This document shows positions 1 to 13,734 of a stretch of DNA of 64,000 nt, piece by piece. How positions within the stretch are numbered: position 1 is the first letter of the stretch; each line of letters begins with the position of its first letter. Position numbers and translations under genes: made by a program. The notes below the pieces were generated by a model that did not search any database, was not told the DNA's origin, and saw nothing but the letters and a program-made list of their open reading frames with translations. The stretch is from Opisthocomus hoazin (lineage: Eukaryota > Chordata > Aves > Opisthocomiformes > Opisthocomidae): positions 65,702,308 through 65,766,307 of the forward strand of contig NC_134454.1 of NCBI RefSeq assembly GCF_030867145.1, given 5' to 3'.

Positions 1-2227
1 AGAAAGAGATCTGCATGTGATTTGAAAATACTTGTTCTGGTAGAAATGTGTAAGTATGTATGCTTCAGAACAGGGGACGAAACTAATTAGAGAAGGAAGT
101 GAGGAGGCAGCAAGTGGTAGGGTTGAACACATGGAAACTGAAATTTTTTTGCCAATGACATTGAGCAGCTCTAGATCCACTACTGAATGGCACTTTCTAT
201 CCTTCTTCGGTAGCAAGAAACATCTCAAAATTAGAAAATCATGATACAGTCAGAAGTAATCTATGAAGTTTGAAGGAAATGCAGAAATACACATTTTTTA
301 CTTATCAGGGGTCCCTGGAAAAAGAGGGAGAAAGTTGTATGGAGTGGAAGATGGACTGTTGAGTTGCATGGCTTGATGTTTATCCATCATCTCCACACAA
401 CACATTTTCCGCTGTAATGAAATCCCACAACCTGATGAAACGGGAAGGCTGGCTTCCAGAATGGGTGAGGTAATGTCATTGCAGAATGGCCTGAAGTTCC
501 TGGTGCTCAGTCACACTTGCGAAGCTCAGTATCTCAGGTAGGAGTTACAGCTGACAGCTGTTTTCCTTTCACATATGAACCTTAAAAATCATCTTTCTCT
601 GCTCAGATCACAGGAAGCCAGTTTGCTGTTTTTAAAAATGACATCTAGTATCAATGTTTGCTTCACATGCAGTGCAGTTCTGTGTTTTGCCACACAATTT
701 TACCGTTGCTTCAGATAGACTCAGGTTTGTCCATTCCTGTTTGGAAAGAAGCAGCCTGAGCTTGGATTTGAAGAGGAAGCGTCATTGCAAAGCGGGGTTT
801 CCTTCACCATTAGACACCAATACCTACAATGTGCATCAACACTAGGAAGATAACTGGAATCAATGCAGACCTTCAAAAGCAAGTTTTCTTATTACCCACC
901 ATACCACAGGTTGCTATTCTCCTCTAGTAAACTAACCTGATGCTACAAACCAGCCACGAAAGAGCATAGCACACGTAATCCAGGTGAAGCGTTGGGTGCC
1001 AGGTGCTGTGTCACAGAAGGGGCAGGACTTGACATCAAACCCAGCAGCCCAGCATCCCATGAGCTTTTCTAATTGATGCCAGATACTGGCTGCTGGTTTA
1101 AAGTTTATATATACTGCAGACCATTTTCCTTGCAGTGCTATGGGGACTGTTTCCATTTAAAGCACAGCTCATTTTGCTATTGTTTAACTCAGTCCTCTGT
1201 GCTATTACATTTTTCCATGTTAAATTATATTGAACCATCTTTACTGAAGCGTAGAGGGAATCCTGCTGTTTTACCCCAGTTGCTGACTATCATCTTATAC
1301 ACAGAGCATTTGCTTTGTAAAAGCAGCTGGAGCTGCCAGAAAGTTTGCTTTAGAAGAACCTGAGGCATTGCCAAGGAGTGAGGACCACAAATCCTCCCTG
1401 CTATGGTGAAGAAGGATGACAGCAATACCAAGGCCTCATTTGGCTCAAAGAAAAATCTACACCTCTTTAAATTCTTCCTACAATGGAACCTCAACAGTAT
1501 TGTAAATAATGGAAACCACTCCTGCTGTAGACAGTCCCATTGCTTTTTTGTTTCTGGACTTTTTCCTTTCAGACACCACAGAAACAGAGCTAATGGGTGC
1601 GAGAGATGGTTACGAATAGAGCTGCAGCAAAATACGTAGTTTCAGAGATGACCAAAATTCAAATGTTCATAATTCAAGTCAAATAGTGTTGGTGAAAAAC
1701 AAAGGTGGGAGAGAATTTTTAAACAAACTGTCTCAGTGTTTTCAGGGTGTAAAAAAATAGAATATTTCATTTGAGACAAAACTAACACAATTGGTAAGGT
1801 AAAATTTTCCTTTTTATTATATTTCACCGTAAAAAGAAGGCCATCCAAACCTGGGTTTTTTTTTCTTTTTTTCCCCCTGTTTGGCTACTGAAATTAGTTC
1901 AGTCCAAGCTTTCATTAATCAGGCCTTTCCCACTATTCTTATTGTCTGTGTTAGTACTTTCACAATGGCTATAATTTCTAAAGAAGACATAGGTTTCTCA
2001 TCACATGAGCCTCAGCAAACATGTAAGACAACAAGAAAAGACCATATCAAATTTGTTTTACTAATCAGCTTTATCAAACAGCGGGAAAAAGTGAAAAGAA
2101 ATCAAGAAAGGCAGCACTGACAAAGTTTTACTTACATAAGCCCGTATGTGAATCGTGACTTGATCACTTGATAATGTTTTCTATGTAAGCCAGTATCAGT
2201 TATGACCCCATTAGTCTGTATTATTAC
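1..2227. other. Intergenic, no recognised feature
   Basis: I see only short chance reading frames, A- and T-rich stretches and no recognisable repeat family. The segment would be the intron or downstream flank of the minus-strand exon candidate at 2228-2354 if that exon is real. Confidence 0.5.
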
Positions 2228-2354
2228 CTGATAACTGCATCCTCATCAATATCTCGGAAGAGATCGTCTGTAAGAGTCACATGGTTTCCTTCCAAAAGGA
2301 CACTGCATGCTTTCATCTTCCCACATTCTGGGTTTGCCAAGCAGAGGCTCAAGT
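2228..2354 (-). CDS. Unidentified internal coding-exon candidate
   Basis: On the minus strand a long pyrimidine tract (complement of about 2356-2395) ends in CTAAAG, giving an acceptor before position 2354. A good donor, TCAG|GTAATA, follows position 2228. The 127 nt between them are open in one frame, entering in phase 1 and leaving in phase 2. The encoded segment is acidic at its end and includes PECGKMKACSVLL and TDDLFRDIDEDAVI. I do not recognise the protein family. No partner exon was found in the flanking 20 kb, so this could be one exon of a long-intron gene, a relic, or a chance combination. The peptide looks more protein-like than the other short frames in the intergenic part, and codon third positions look ordinary. 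Confidence 0.35.
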
Positions 2355-5300
2355 CTTTAGGAGAATATGAAACCAAGGAGAAAGAAAAAAAAGATGTGTA
2401 TTTTAGGAAGCAAAAAGCTACAAACAATTACCCCACCTCATTATCCATCAACACCTTTCCCTGATCTCATCATCTCTGCTTGCAAAAGAGAGACGACAGG
2501 ACTGCAATAAGCATGGAAGAGGATTTCTCTTTATCAGAAATGCTAACTACTGGCATGGAACCCTCTGATGCGCTGGTAGCTCTCTCTCACCACAAAGATG
2601 ATCTACAAAGCCATACCATGAGCCATCTTCCTTGGGCAACCAGGCAGAAATCGTATTCCATTAAAACCTCAACAATTTTCGTCCCATATCAGAATGAAAC
2701 TAGACCTACAACATTTCTGAGAGAAAGGCAGAATACTACAGTCTGAACCTTTGCTTAAAATAATTACCAGAAGGGCAACAAGCTGAGGTTTAAGTCTTGT
2801 TACTGCCTCGTTCAGAAGAGGGTCTGAAATCCAGATCTCCCACATCCCACAGACGAATACTAAGTTCCAGGCTTTGCAAGGAATCCCCAATTTGCAGACA
2901 AGAAAACCTGGTGCGACTGCCATTGTGGCAGGATCTGGGTTTCAGGGTGCTTTGAAACAATCATGGTGCCAAGATTATAGGGTATGCTGCAGGACAGATA
3001 CAGATATCTCCCTGCTTAGGCTCTATGAAGCTGAAAAGCTTCAAAGGGGTTTTTTTTGGGGTGAGAGAGAGACTTTCACCTTTTTTTTTTCTTTCAAGAA
3101 AAAGATTCCACCAAAAGAGACAATAAACTGTTGACTGTCTTTAGCTGCCACAGAGAGCAGCCGTGCCTCCTGCGTGCAGTGCTAAGTCAGCCAGAGGGTT
3201 GTGGTCCACAACACAAGGTGTGTGGGTCTGAGTTCCCGCATTCGAGCAGCTGAAACACCAGGATGGAAGTGTTGCTGCAAAGGGAACTTACAGTTCCAGC
3301 TTGGAGTCAGCTAGCTGTTCCTCTGCCATTCCTATGTATCAAGGCTGCAGCCTGCAGACCTCCTCTACAGCCTCCTTGTTCCTTCCTCCGGGGAACACCT
3401 GACCTTCTGATGCCCAGCCCTGCTCAGGGAGCCTGAAAGCACCCCAGGAGATGGACTTCCAAATCTGTCAGCCTTCCCTGAAGCAAGGTGCTACGGTTAA
3501 CCTGGGAGGTCTCAGGCAGCCAAAGACCTCTGGAGATTTCTACTTTATCTAGAGTGGAACAAATGGGAAGATATTAACAGCATTAAACTTTCAGCTAGTA
3601 ACACAGATACGGGCAACACACAGCACAGGCTGATGAACAAATAATTGGTCAGACAACTGCAGTTGCTTGATCAGGAGGACTGCAAGTTTGGTAGAGTGTA
3701 GCAGAAGGAATATGAAGGTACATCCTAATTCAGCCTCGGTGCTTGGAGGCAAACTTTTTCTTTTCTAACGTCTTCAGCAATCATTTTCCACCAAATGGAA
3801 GCTGCAATCCCCAACTAAAGCAGGAAGGTGGTGCAGTAGAATTAGATCATTTTCTTTCAGGATTTAGATGCGCTCACTTCAAATGCACAATGTGATGAAA
3901 AGGTAACTGCATCAGATCCACACAGCTCCCCTCTGAAGGGGATCTATAGGCTAGAGCGGATTCTGTGTAACTGATGAATCAACCAAACAGTGATTTCTTT
4001 TACCAGCTTTGCTGTAAATTTTTCTTAGGGAGGAGCCTGTGGTTGCAAATTAGCAGTTCAGTTAGTAAAGTTGAGGAAGAAGTGGAAATGACATGCCACA
4101 ACTGTCAGCTAATCCTATTCTGTTATGGGACTGTTTTTTTCAGGTTTGACAGCCTGCTCTAATCTGATCACTTCTCTGGGGAAGTGCTCCTTGAGCAGAG
4201 CATGGTGACATGCTGAGCAACATCCACAGCAGAAAGTGCACAAAGCTCTCCTGCATTAAACCCTGCACGCAGCAGAGAAAAGGCATCGTGCACACTCTAC
4301 CACTTCAGGAACAGGAGTGTGAGAACGGAGGTCCATGCTGTGTCTGACAAAATATTTTGGGGACCTGCACTGCAGTCCTCCCCTGAATATTTTCAATGAG
4401 CAGTTGCAGGCAGTGGGGATGTCCCAGGGCAGTGCCAAAGGAACAGAGGGCAGCTGGAGGTGGAACCTTGCTGTTTGGAGCTAGTTGGTGAAAGGTTTGG
4501 GAAGCTTCTTGCCCTTAGGCTTAGTTTCCTACCTGTGTGGTGTAAAATCTGGCTTGCTAGGACAGATTTAGTTCTTCCCTTTGATCTTCTTGATGGGGAA
4601 AAGCCATGAGTGAGGAAGCATCCAAGCAGAGCTTTGCAAGACCTGTCTCTCCCTCATCAGGCCAGAGCATGCCCCTCAAGTTACCACTTCTTGAACAAGG
4701 CAGGTTCTGCAGCGACGTTTGGTTTCCAGTCATCTGAACATTCTGTAATCAACAAAATCAAAGCATCCTGGTATAATTCTTGTGTTTATTTTACTGCGAT
4801 ATCCAGTGTTCAGTTGTGGGGAGGGTGCAGAGCTTCTTGGAGTGTTTAAAAATAATTCAAGTATCTTACCAGAAAAATGTTAAACTCTTCTACTGTTCTC
4901 CCTTCTTTGTGAAAATCCAGTAAAATCTACCTGATTTTGTAGAACTCTTCAGTTTTAATGGAAATGGTTGAAATTTCTTCTTCCAGACAGATGTTTCGAT
5001 GTCCCACAAAAAAATATTCATGCTGCAGCATGAAACTCCAGAGGAATCGCACTAAGGCTGGAGGCATTATACTTCAGACGCTTCTGTAACACATTTGACT
5101 TACCCCTAGATAACTGCTTAAAATTTACTTATAGTACATATGTAAGAGAAGCAGATCAAAAAATTCTTATCTGAGAAGGCAATTCCTGCTTCAGCTAGAG
5201 TACAAAGTTGTCTTTGGTGGTTAAGAGCTAGCAAGTCTAGTGTAACTTTCCACCTGCCCAAACCATTAGATTCCACCTGGAATTTTCAAAACTCACAACC

Positions 5301-5916
5301 TCTCCCCCCTATACCCATCCACCTCTTCTTCCCTTCTACAGGCTGCATCTTGCTTATCTGTCTCTTCACTAAGAAAAACCACCAAAGCCACATTCCTACT
5401 AATACTATTCTTAGCTTTTTATTTCCCCTGTAGGAGTCACAGTTTATGTGTTACCACAAAACAGACTTACAGAAATTTAATTGCCAAACCAAGCTGTAGC
5501 TTGAAACAAATTACCTATAAGTTGTGTTTGATAGCTACCTTTGTTTAGCCAGGCTACATACTATGAAGTCTAGTATCCCGGTGGCCAGCAGACACGCAAA
5601 AATGGGAGCTGTCGGGAGGGTAGTGACATTCAGAGCTCATGATAAAGCCACATTAGAAGTGGTGAGATTCCAAATATTCAGCCCATGTCAGACTGCAGAC
5701 ACAATTAACTGCAGATGAAACTCCTCCCCGGAATGCAAACTTCTTATCTTTTCTTTCATATCACACCACCATTCCTGAGAACAAGCAAGACACCTATTGC
5801 TGTGAAAAGCAAAGCTGTGCCACCTGAAGATAAGCATACCAAGCAAGAGAAATCTGAAGCCATGTTATCTGCTCTTTCAGTTTGCTCAGTGAGAAATGCT
5901 TTGAAAAATTTTTGTT
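2355..5916. other. Intergenic, no recognised feature
   Basis: No splice-flanked open frame, RNA gene or known repeat was recognised. There are short homopolymer runs, such as the T and A runs around 3050-3100. Short open frames here have no coding character. Confidence 0.5.
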
Positions 5917-6800
5917 GTAGAATCACAGAAGTAAATAGCTCAAAACAATTTGAGAAGGTATGAACTTCTTACCACTGTCCCAAGGCAGAATCTGCTCCAG
6001 TGTCATTACCAGGAGATGTTTCTCCCAATTGCTCTTGAAAACTGGCATCCTATTCCTACCGTTCACCATCGCCACCATCAGAAAGTGTTTCACATTTTCA
6101 AACTAGAAACTTCTTCACTGCTATTTGCAAACTGCCATTCCCTTACTCTGCAGCAGTGCTGCAGCACCAAAACATTTCTCTCTCCGCTCCTTGCTTTCCC
6201 ATTCTTTGGGCTGAAGCCTTCAGTCTTTCACCATCAGATGTTGTTTGGTGCATCCCTGAAGACTCTTACTGCTCTTTTGTGGACTTTCTCCAGTCTCTGC
6301 CCAGCCTCTCTGCTGTCGACACAGCTCCTGAGCTGGCTTGTCCAGTCACAGGCTTAGTACATCCTGCTACAACTCACACTGCTATCCCTCATGGCACTTT
6401 TTCTCCACTCCCTGAAATGGAGGATGACATTGCCTCATGTTCACCTTGTAAGTAACTACAGCCCCCAGAGCCCTTTCTGCCAAACTCCTGCCCGTTTAGG
6501 CCTTCCCTACCTGCACCCATCCATCTCATTGCTTCTGAGAAAGCAGAGCTTTGTACTTATCTTTGTTGAGTTATGCCATGATTTTTTAGCCCAAATCTTT
6601 AATTCATTGAGATCCTTTAGAATTCAAACTCTCCTGAGATGTGCTCACATCTCTCCCACCTTGGTGTCTTCTGCAAGTTTAATAATCTGTCTCTGTTTCC
6701 CAAAAATGTTGAGCAGTGGTGGATGAGAACCAACCTCAGCCAAACCTCTCACAACAGTCTTCACTTCTGATTCACCAGTTTTCCAGCCACCCTGTTGACT
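5917..6800 (-). mobile_element. Old CR1 LINE fragment, antisense (RT region to 3' end)
   Basis: Read on the minus strand, this is a decayed CR1 running from the reverse-transcriptase domain into the 3' untranslated region. On the plus strand the diagnostic antisense words appear in the expected order. TAGAATCACAGAA at the left end is the CR1 3' tail. The 3'-UTR-like section CACCATCAGAAAGTGTTTCA follows. TGGACTTTCTCCAGTCTCTG comes next. Last is CACCTTGGTGTCTTCTGCAA, the complement of the sequence around the FADD active site. The matching stretches of the younger CR1 at 15325-18527 show the same order. Many indels and substitutions make it much older than that copy. The right border is approximate and no reading frame survives. 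Confidence 0.8.
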
Positions 6801-7868
6801 AGGACAGGTTTATTGCTAAAGACTTCACCTACACCTCCCCTCAGGTTGTAAAACCCCAGTCCAGTCTTTCGTATCTACTTATGGTAAGGGAGTTTGAAAT
6901 AAAGATACCACTAAAGAGGGATGAGATTTTCTCAAACATAAGCCATCATGCGTAATTGGAGAGAGCTGCAAAGACCTATGCCCAAGGAACTGTCAACGCA
7001 AATGAAGAAACTTCACTTTAAAATGGATCAGTAGCCACTACTCACTACTTCAAGTTTCTTTCAGGGATTTAGCACATTTAAGCTTTAGTACTTTTAAGAA
7101 ATCAAGCACTAAGGTACTCATGCAGTTCTTTCTCACAGCAATGGACGGAGACAAAAATCAAGCAAGGGGAAAGTAAAAGGTCAAGAAAAGGTAAGGTATC
7201 CTTCAACCACTGTAATGAAGTCTAAAGATTAGTCTTTAGGGAAAACAGAGCTATTGGTGCTCTGTTGTTTGATATTTGCACTGTAAGAAGCATTTCTGAT
7301 TTGGCTTGGGATTTTGCATTGTGCCAGGTGTTTAAGCCCTGGCTCTCTCACAACTGTTCCTTCTTAATTTAGCATTACAACAGCTTCTTCACACAGTTTA
7401 TTCCCTGAAGTATTAAACACAATTAAAAGCATTAAAAAGATCAATATACATTTCTAGGGTAATCTTCTGAAATTTCTCTATTGGCTGGCTTACCTCTGGC
7501 TTTTTCTCCTACTGTGTTTTTTGCTTTTTACCTGTGTAAAATCTGACAATAACAATGTATTGGAGAATTTCTTGAATGTCAGTGCCTCCACAGAGAGTAA
7601 GTGAGACCCTTCAAGAACATCCCCTTGGAGTGAAAACAGTATGAAAGGTAAAGCTACAGACAGCAGATGGTTCTATGATTTTTTTCTTCCCTGTAACAGC
7701 AAATTCTTTCATGACCCTCGGCCCAGGCTTCTGGTCAATAACAGGTCACAGTGCTGGCCAGGCTGGCTCCTGGCTGCTGCACAGGTGCCCCAAGCAGCTA
7801 CTCCTCTGGCCACCAAGCGATCCAGATAAGCTGCTCTAGGCAAACTCGGTCCCTGCCATGGCATGGCC

Positions 7869-7907
7869 ATGGGTAAATTTCCCCACCTTGAGGGTGGATT
7901 TACCCAT
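7869..7907. repeat. Short inverted repeat (hairpin)
   Basis: ATGGGTAAAT (7869-7878) and ATTTACCCAT (7898-7907) are perfect 10-bp inverted arms. An inner CCACC/GGTGG pair extends the stem past a small bulge and leaves a 5-nt loop. It could be the core of a decayed transposon or a structured element. Nothing nearby assigns a function. Confidence 0.6.
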
Positions 7908-10900
7908 CCTTACAATCGGCAGGGCAGCATTCACCCACTTCCCACAGTCAAGACAGGGTCAGCAAATGAGGGAATCACTCTGTCCTTCTCAATTACCACC
8001 ACACCACTGGTCTTTGCCCCAAAGATTTTACAGTCTACTTTGAAGCAAGGCATGAAAGAGCATAAACAAGTGGGGGGAGGACAAATGGAGATCAAAGGTG
8101 ACCAGGGCAAAGAAGATAAGATCAAGTAATGATTCATATCTCCTCTTGCCCAATTTAATGGTTACAAATCATCTTAAGAATCAGCTGATCTTCGAGCAGG
8201 TTCAGGGTTAATTAGATTGCGTGTGGTTTGGTTTTCCTACTTTTAATCAGATTTTTCTCTTTCCTGAGAGCTGTCCCAGCAGAATTAATTCTGAGTGGAA
8301 ACTACCTGGGAAAAGCCAAAGTTTTTGATCTAGTTCAGAAAGGGAAATCTGAAAACAACATGGGGGAGTTCAAGGGAGGAGTGGAGAAATGAGTCATTTA
8401 GGGTGTCAGCCCAAGGGAAGAGGGGAATGAAGTCACAGAGGAGATCAGATTAGGAGCTGGTGGTCTTAGATACTTGGAGATCTGGGGATACATTTCCAAT
8501 CCCATTTTACTGAGCAAGAAACACACTTACGTGCCAGAGCTTCCCAGCTGCAAAAGGCGGGCAGAATTGGGCTTTTTTCTTTCTACCGGAGGTATATACA
8601 AAGAAACCAAGGAGATTAAAGAGACTGATGTCTTCGAATATGGTGGTTGACAGCACAGTACACAAGTAAGAGTAGGAGCCTGGGGAAGAGGGCTAGCCCC
8701 ATGAATTTGCAAGCCCAGTACTGCACGGAGTCCACAGAGCTGTGCAGAGCTCTAATAAATAACAAGCTGGAGAAAAGGAAAGCTAGCAATTTAGAAAAGC
8801 CATAAGGTCACCCTGTCTGCTGTGACTCACCATTTAATAAAATTAAGGTTTAACCTTTTCTGTAGTTTCATGTGGGTAAGTCACAACCATCTGATACAGA
8901 TTCAGCTCTACTATCATTTCTTGCTGTGAAATGATATTATTCCAAGCACTTGACTTTATTACTATGGCAGACAGACCACTGCTGTTACAGTACCATTTTA
9001 TGTATGATACGCACACCATTGTTTCTCTTCTCCGTTTACTATCCTTTTTCATTGTGTCCATCAGGCACAGAGTAACAAGAAACCCTACCGGTGTAATTTA
9101 CTCTGCTCAGTATGTTATTTTGCTGAAATATTTTTCTTTCATATGGCATCCCAAAAAATAAATAAATACAAGAATATTACTATGGTTGAAAAATCAAGCC
9201 AGTTAGGTAATGTCAAATTGGCAGACATTCAGCATCCTTCAATTACCCCCCCTTGTACATACGCATTCTGGCATAGCCTTTAATTAACATGATCATACAG
9301 ATTTTTTTCCAGTGAAAACGTGTCATTAAGTACCCAGGGTGAGTGAGGACCCAGTCCAGAGCATTCTGCTTTCTCCTAAATGTTTAACAGGCTTCTTTTC
9401 TATAATTCTCAGAACCCTGTTCTGAAGACAGACTAATTAATTTCTGCCTGTTTTTCTCCCATGCCACTACAGTATGCGAGTGCTTGAGAAACAATGCATT
9501 CATTTTCACAGCAGCCTGGGGAGACGGGCAAGGAATTTTCATTTCACTAGAAGCAAGCCAGGACTGTGCTCCTCAGTGGGTCCCAGACTCAAAGACAGTC
9601 CCCCTGTTCCCATCCCACCCCAGACTGGAGAAGCATAAATCACCCATCCACAAGCTGGAGCTCAGCGGGGGCAGCGCACACTTCAGTCGGTGGCACAGGC
9701 ACTTGGACAGGCTGGCACAAGTCTCAGGGCACATGACCCCACCAGGCCACCCCAAGGGATGCAGCGAGCTTGGGGAGACCCAAGGAATGGTGTCCACCAG
9801 GATTTATGTGCACAGGATTTATACTCAAAAATGGTCAAGTCTGTTTTGGCTGAAGTTTTCAGGTAAAATCAGCTTGACCCACAGATCTGGTGAGGAATTG
9901 TTCAACTCAGGGTCTCACATTTTATCAAAAGCTACAAAGTGACTGAAAACAGAATTTGACAAACAGAAGCACCAGATAACCATAATAATAAGCTCTAATC
10001 CTCCTAATGAGAAAAAAGCAGCATGTCTGGCCATATCCAAAATTGAGATTGATTTTGACAGTCTGACAGCATAGTTTTAATTGCTGTTTATAGTACAGCA
10101 CTTTTGTGTACCCACATAATCAATCAGCAGAGCTGCCAGCAGCTGAACACAGCCACGTTCACACACCAGCTCAGGAAGATGGACAGGCGCAGTCTCGCCT
10201 GCCCTGGTCTGCAGGCAGGCCAGCACTGCTCTGGCCATCACCACATCTGCCCAGGGTCACCTCCTGCCCTCAGCAAAGTCAGGGACACAGCCAGCAGGGT
10301 CACATTAACATGCATATCCACATGCACTGGAAAACTTTGTTGCAAGGGTACAGCACAGGGCCACATTCAGCTCCAGGGGCTTTCTGATGAAGAAATCAAT
10401 CTCTAGGAGTTTGAAGGACTCCACTTGAATCTTTACAGGGGAGTGGAGCAATGTGGGTCCACCTTGTCCAGCCAGTGGCAAAGTGTGGCTGTGAGGATGC
10501 AGGGCCTTGGGCAGGATGATTTTCCAGCCGTCATGTGTTTAAACGTCACAGCTGGGCACAGTGAGACCCCCTTGGCATGGTGTGATTACTAAGCAGCAGT
10601 AACAGTCAGAGGCCTCAGAGCAGAAACAATTTCCTGAAGCACTGACATGAGATTTTTACCCAGCTATAGTGACTAGAACAGACACAAGTAGGTCCGAAAC
10701 GCAACTGCTTAAAAATAATAAGATTAAAAAGATACATGTGTGAAGAGCTGACAGCTCAGACACACAGTCAAGCGATCACCAGAGTCAGCTATATGTGGCA
10801 GGTCTGTGCCGTAGACCAGGCGCTGCAGGTGAAGCTCTCCCTGCTGAACCTGAGAGGCCTGACAATGAACCGCATTAAAAACCCTGCACGGAGTGACATT

Positions 10901-13701
10901 AGTTCCACTGCTGCAACACTCAAAAACATCACAGTGCTGCACAACTGCTGCCACTTTTTCCTCTGATAGGCAAAGACGGGAAAGCCTCTGCAACAAATCT
11001 TAGTATGCCAACCTCTCAGAAACCTTTGTGATCACCTTCTTTAAGCTAGTGGCAAAGTCACTCCTCTTTAACGGCCCCATACCAGGCAAAGAAGGTGCCT
11101 TGAAGACATACTATACTTACTTTCATAGAGACAGGGGTCAGCACAGGCTTCAAATAGCACCTCCTCCTTTCCTCCTGAAGCAGCACTGAAGCAGGGACTC
11201 CTCCTCTCAAAGTCAATGGAAAATCAGACAGTCCCCAAAGTTAAAAATGTGCTTATAGGGCTAGATTCAAAAACATGCTTAGATGCTTTTCTGAGTCAGC
11301 GTTAGAAACAATTCCCCCAATTCACCCCTTTTGCTTGAGACTCATCACAGCAGCAGATAGATGGCAATTTTCATTAAATATTTGGTATAGATGTGAGATT
11401 CAACACATTCTTAATTACAACACTCTGACTGGCATCCTGACAGTATATTCAAGAGGGATGCAAAATCTTAATCTCCTCAGGACTGTACCAGCCCACAGCA
11501 AACAGCCCTGGGAATAGCACACAGCACCCTGTGAGACACATGTAAGACAAACTGTTCCACATTATAGCAAACATCAGCATGTTTTAATCTTGCTCTAAAA
11601 CCAGCCAAATGAGAGACATTCATATGAAGGAATTAATGTAAATAATTATAGTCAAATACCAAGGCAATCCATCTGCAATTCTTACCCCAATTTGCTAGTG
11701 AACAGGTGGCAAGCTATTTTCTGAATATTCTTATGGTAAGCAATGATTCTGAACGTAAAAACAAAAGTAGAGACATTCTTGGAAAGCTCTGTCTGCCAAA
11801 CTCTCCTGAACACAAGTGGTTTTTAAGTAGGTTTGAACAAAGTACTTCATATATATTGATAAAGTGACACCAACAGGCTCCGTAAAATCTTCTACCGATG
11901 TTTTTATGAGCTGAGAATGAAGAGTTACATTTCAGAGGAAAGGAGAGTAGCAAACCATGGCTACCAGTGTCTAAATGACAAAAACTTCTGAGTGAATTCC
12001 AGATGTCAGCCATGTGTTATGGTTTAATAGTTCAGCTCTGAGTCACAGGCACAAAACCCTGTTACGAAACGCATGCCCGCCTGTGTGTGTGTGCGTGCAC
12101 ACACCAGTGTGAACTACTTAAAAAAGAAAAGTCGTATTCTTTGTGGCATAAGTCACACTGGAGAAAAGTGGTTAATCTGAGCTGAGGTGGGAGAAAATTA
12201 GCAAAGTTTGTCCTATGCCACGGACAAAGAGTGTGATAATACGTAGATGTAACATCTACAAAGAATGAGTTAAAAGTGAAGAGAAATTAAACACCCACTT
12301 CACAAGCAAGTGTTATCCTTTCGAATTCTAAAAGTCCAGTCACACCCTGTGTCTTGAATAATCACTAGCCTAAATCACCCACACCGCTGCCATGGGAAAC
12401 TCATGGAAGTCCAAGTCATTCCTAACCCAGATCTTTCAAACAGTAACTTTTATATTGTGGTTTACTAGGTCCTTTTACTATTTTTTTTCTTCTCATATAA
12501 AAGGAGTAAATATCTGTGGCACCAATGTTTAGCAAGACCTATCCCACACCTCACCTTCTTTCTGGCAAAGAAACATAGCAAAGCACCATTTATTGCTTGG
12601 TGTAGTTTGTGGCCGTGAGCAGGCACACCTTGTCGGGAGTTTGCGGCTTTCCCTGGCTCTGCATGGTGGACTTTGCAGGGGAGCTAGCAAGCAAGGCAAG
12701 GTGTTCCCTTTCTGCTGTCCTCCAGCTTGGCTGCCTGCCCAAAGCAGGGACCTGCACGCAAAAGGAATGATCTGCTTTGGCTTATCAATTTTTCACTCAC
12801 CCCTTTCTCCTGGAACCAGCATTGCCTGTGCCGCACTCCCATGTGCTGCAATCAGCCTGCTCCCCCACTCCGTCCCTCCGTCTGGGTGTCCCTCCCAGAG
12901 ACAGAGTAAGTCAGGAGCTTTGGGACCTGGACCAATTGGTCTCTGGGAATTTGCACTGCAGTGAAATCCATAAGGAGCCATGGACACTTTGCAACCCCCA
13001 GGAATTACACCCCAGAACACCCACAGGCTACTGCATATTGCATGTTTTCTTGGCCAATTTCAAACGTCCATTGTATCTGGGCACGCACATGGCACGTCTG
13101 TGCACCCACACAGCCACTTGCATGTGCAAACCTGAGCCGGAGAGGCCTGCAAGTCAGGTGCACACACACGAGATGCAAGGTAACTACATGCTAGGAATGC
13201 ACAAATAGACCCACATTGTTATGAAAATCAGGCCTTTAAAGCTATGATTAAATAAGCTGTATTAGAGGATTTTAATGACGCCATGAAAGGACAAGTGGGA
13301 TTGCGGCAACAAACTGGCCCAAGCAGAATCACTTCAAAGAAGGTCATGTTGGTAGGCTGGAGAGGGGAAGGAAGATGAGCGAACTTCAGCTGGAGGAACC
13401 ACAGCAAGGCGCTCCTCAGCAGCAGAGCCAGCTGATGTCTGTCTGCTCCCTGGTCCCTCCGACTGCACGCCTCGGCTGCGGGAGGATGGTCGTCAGATTA
13501 AAGAAACTGAAATTACGCTGATGATGGAGTCCCGGTCTTGGAAAGCGAGAGACGGATGGTGCTTGCTAAGTACCTGTGTGCCGACAGCGCGTCAGAGGCT
13601 TCACTCTGGCCCAGGGCTGCCTGCACAAAGGACAACCCTCTGCTTGGGAGCTCACAAGAGGTTTCTGTATTTCCTCCAAAGCTCTCTCCACTGTAAAGCG
13701 C

Positions 13702-13734
13702 GGGCATGGGGGAAGGGAGGGGGAAGGGAAGGAG
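13702..13734 (+). repeat. G-rich tract with quadruplex potential
   Basis: Five runs of three to five G within about 30 bases, separated by short A or CAT spacers, fit the G-quadruplex motif on the plus strand. No gene start is recognised beside it. Confidence 0.45.

Noticed and set aside
5950-6726. Overlapping plus-strand frames of 99-135 codons
   Set aside because: They lie inside an old antisense CR1 and have no protein family resemblance.
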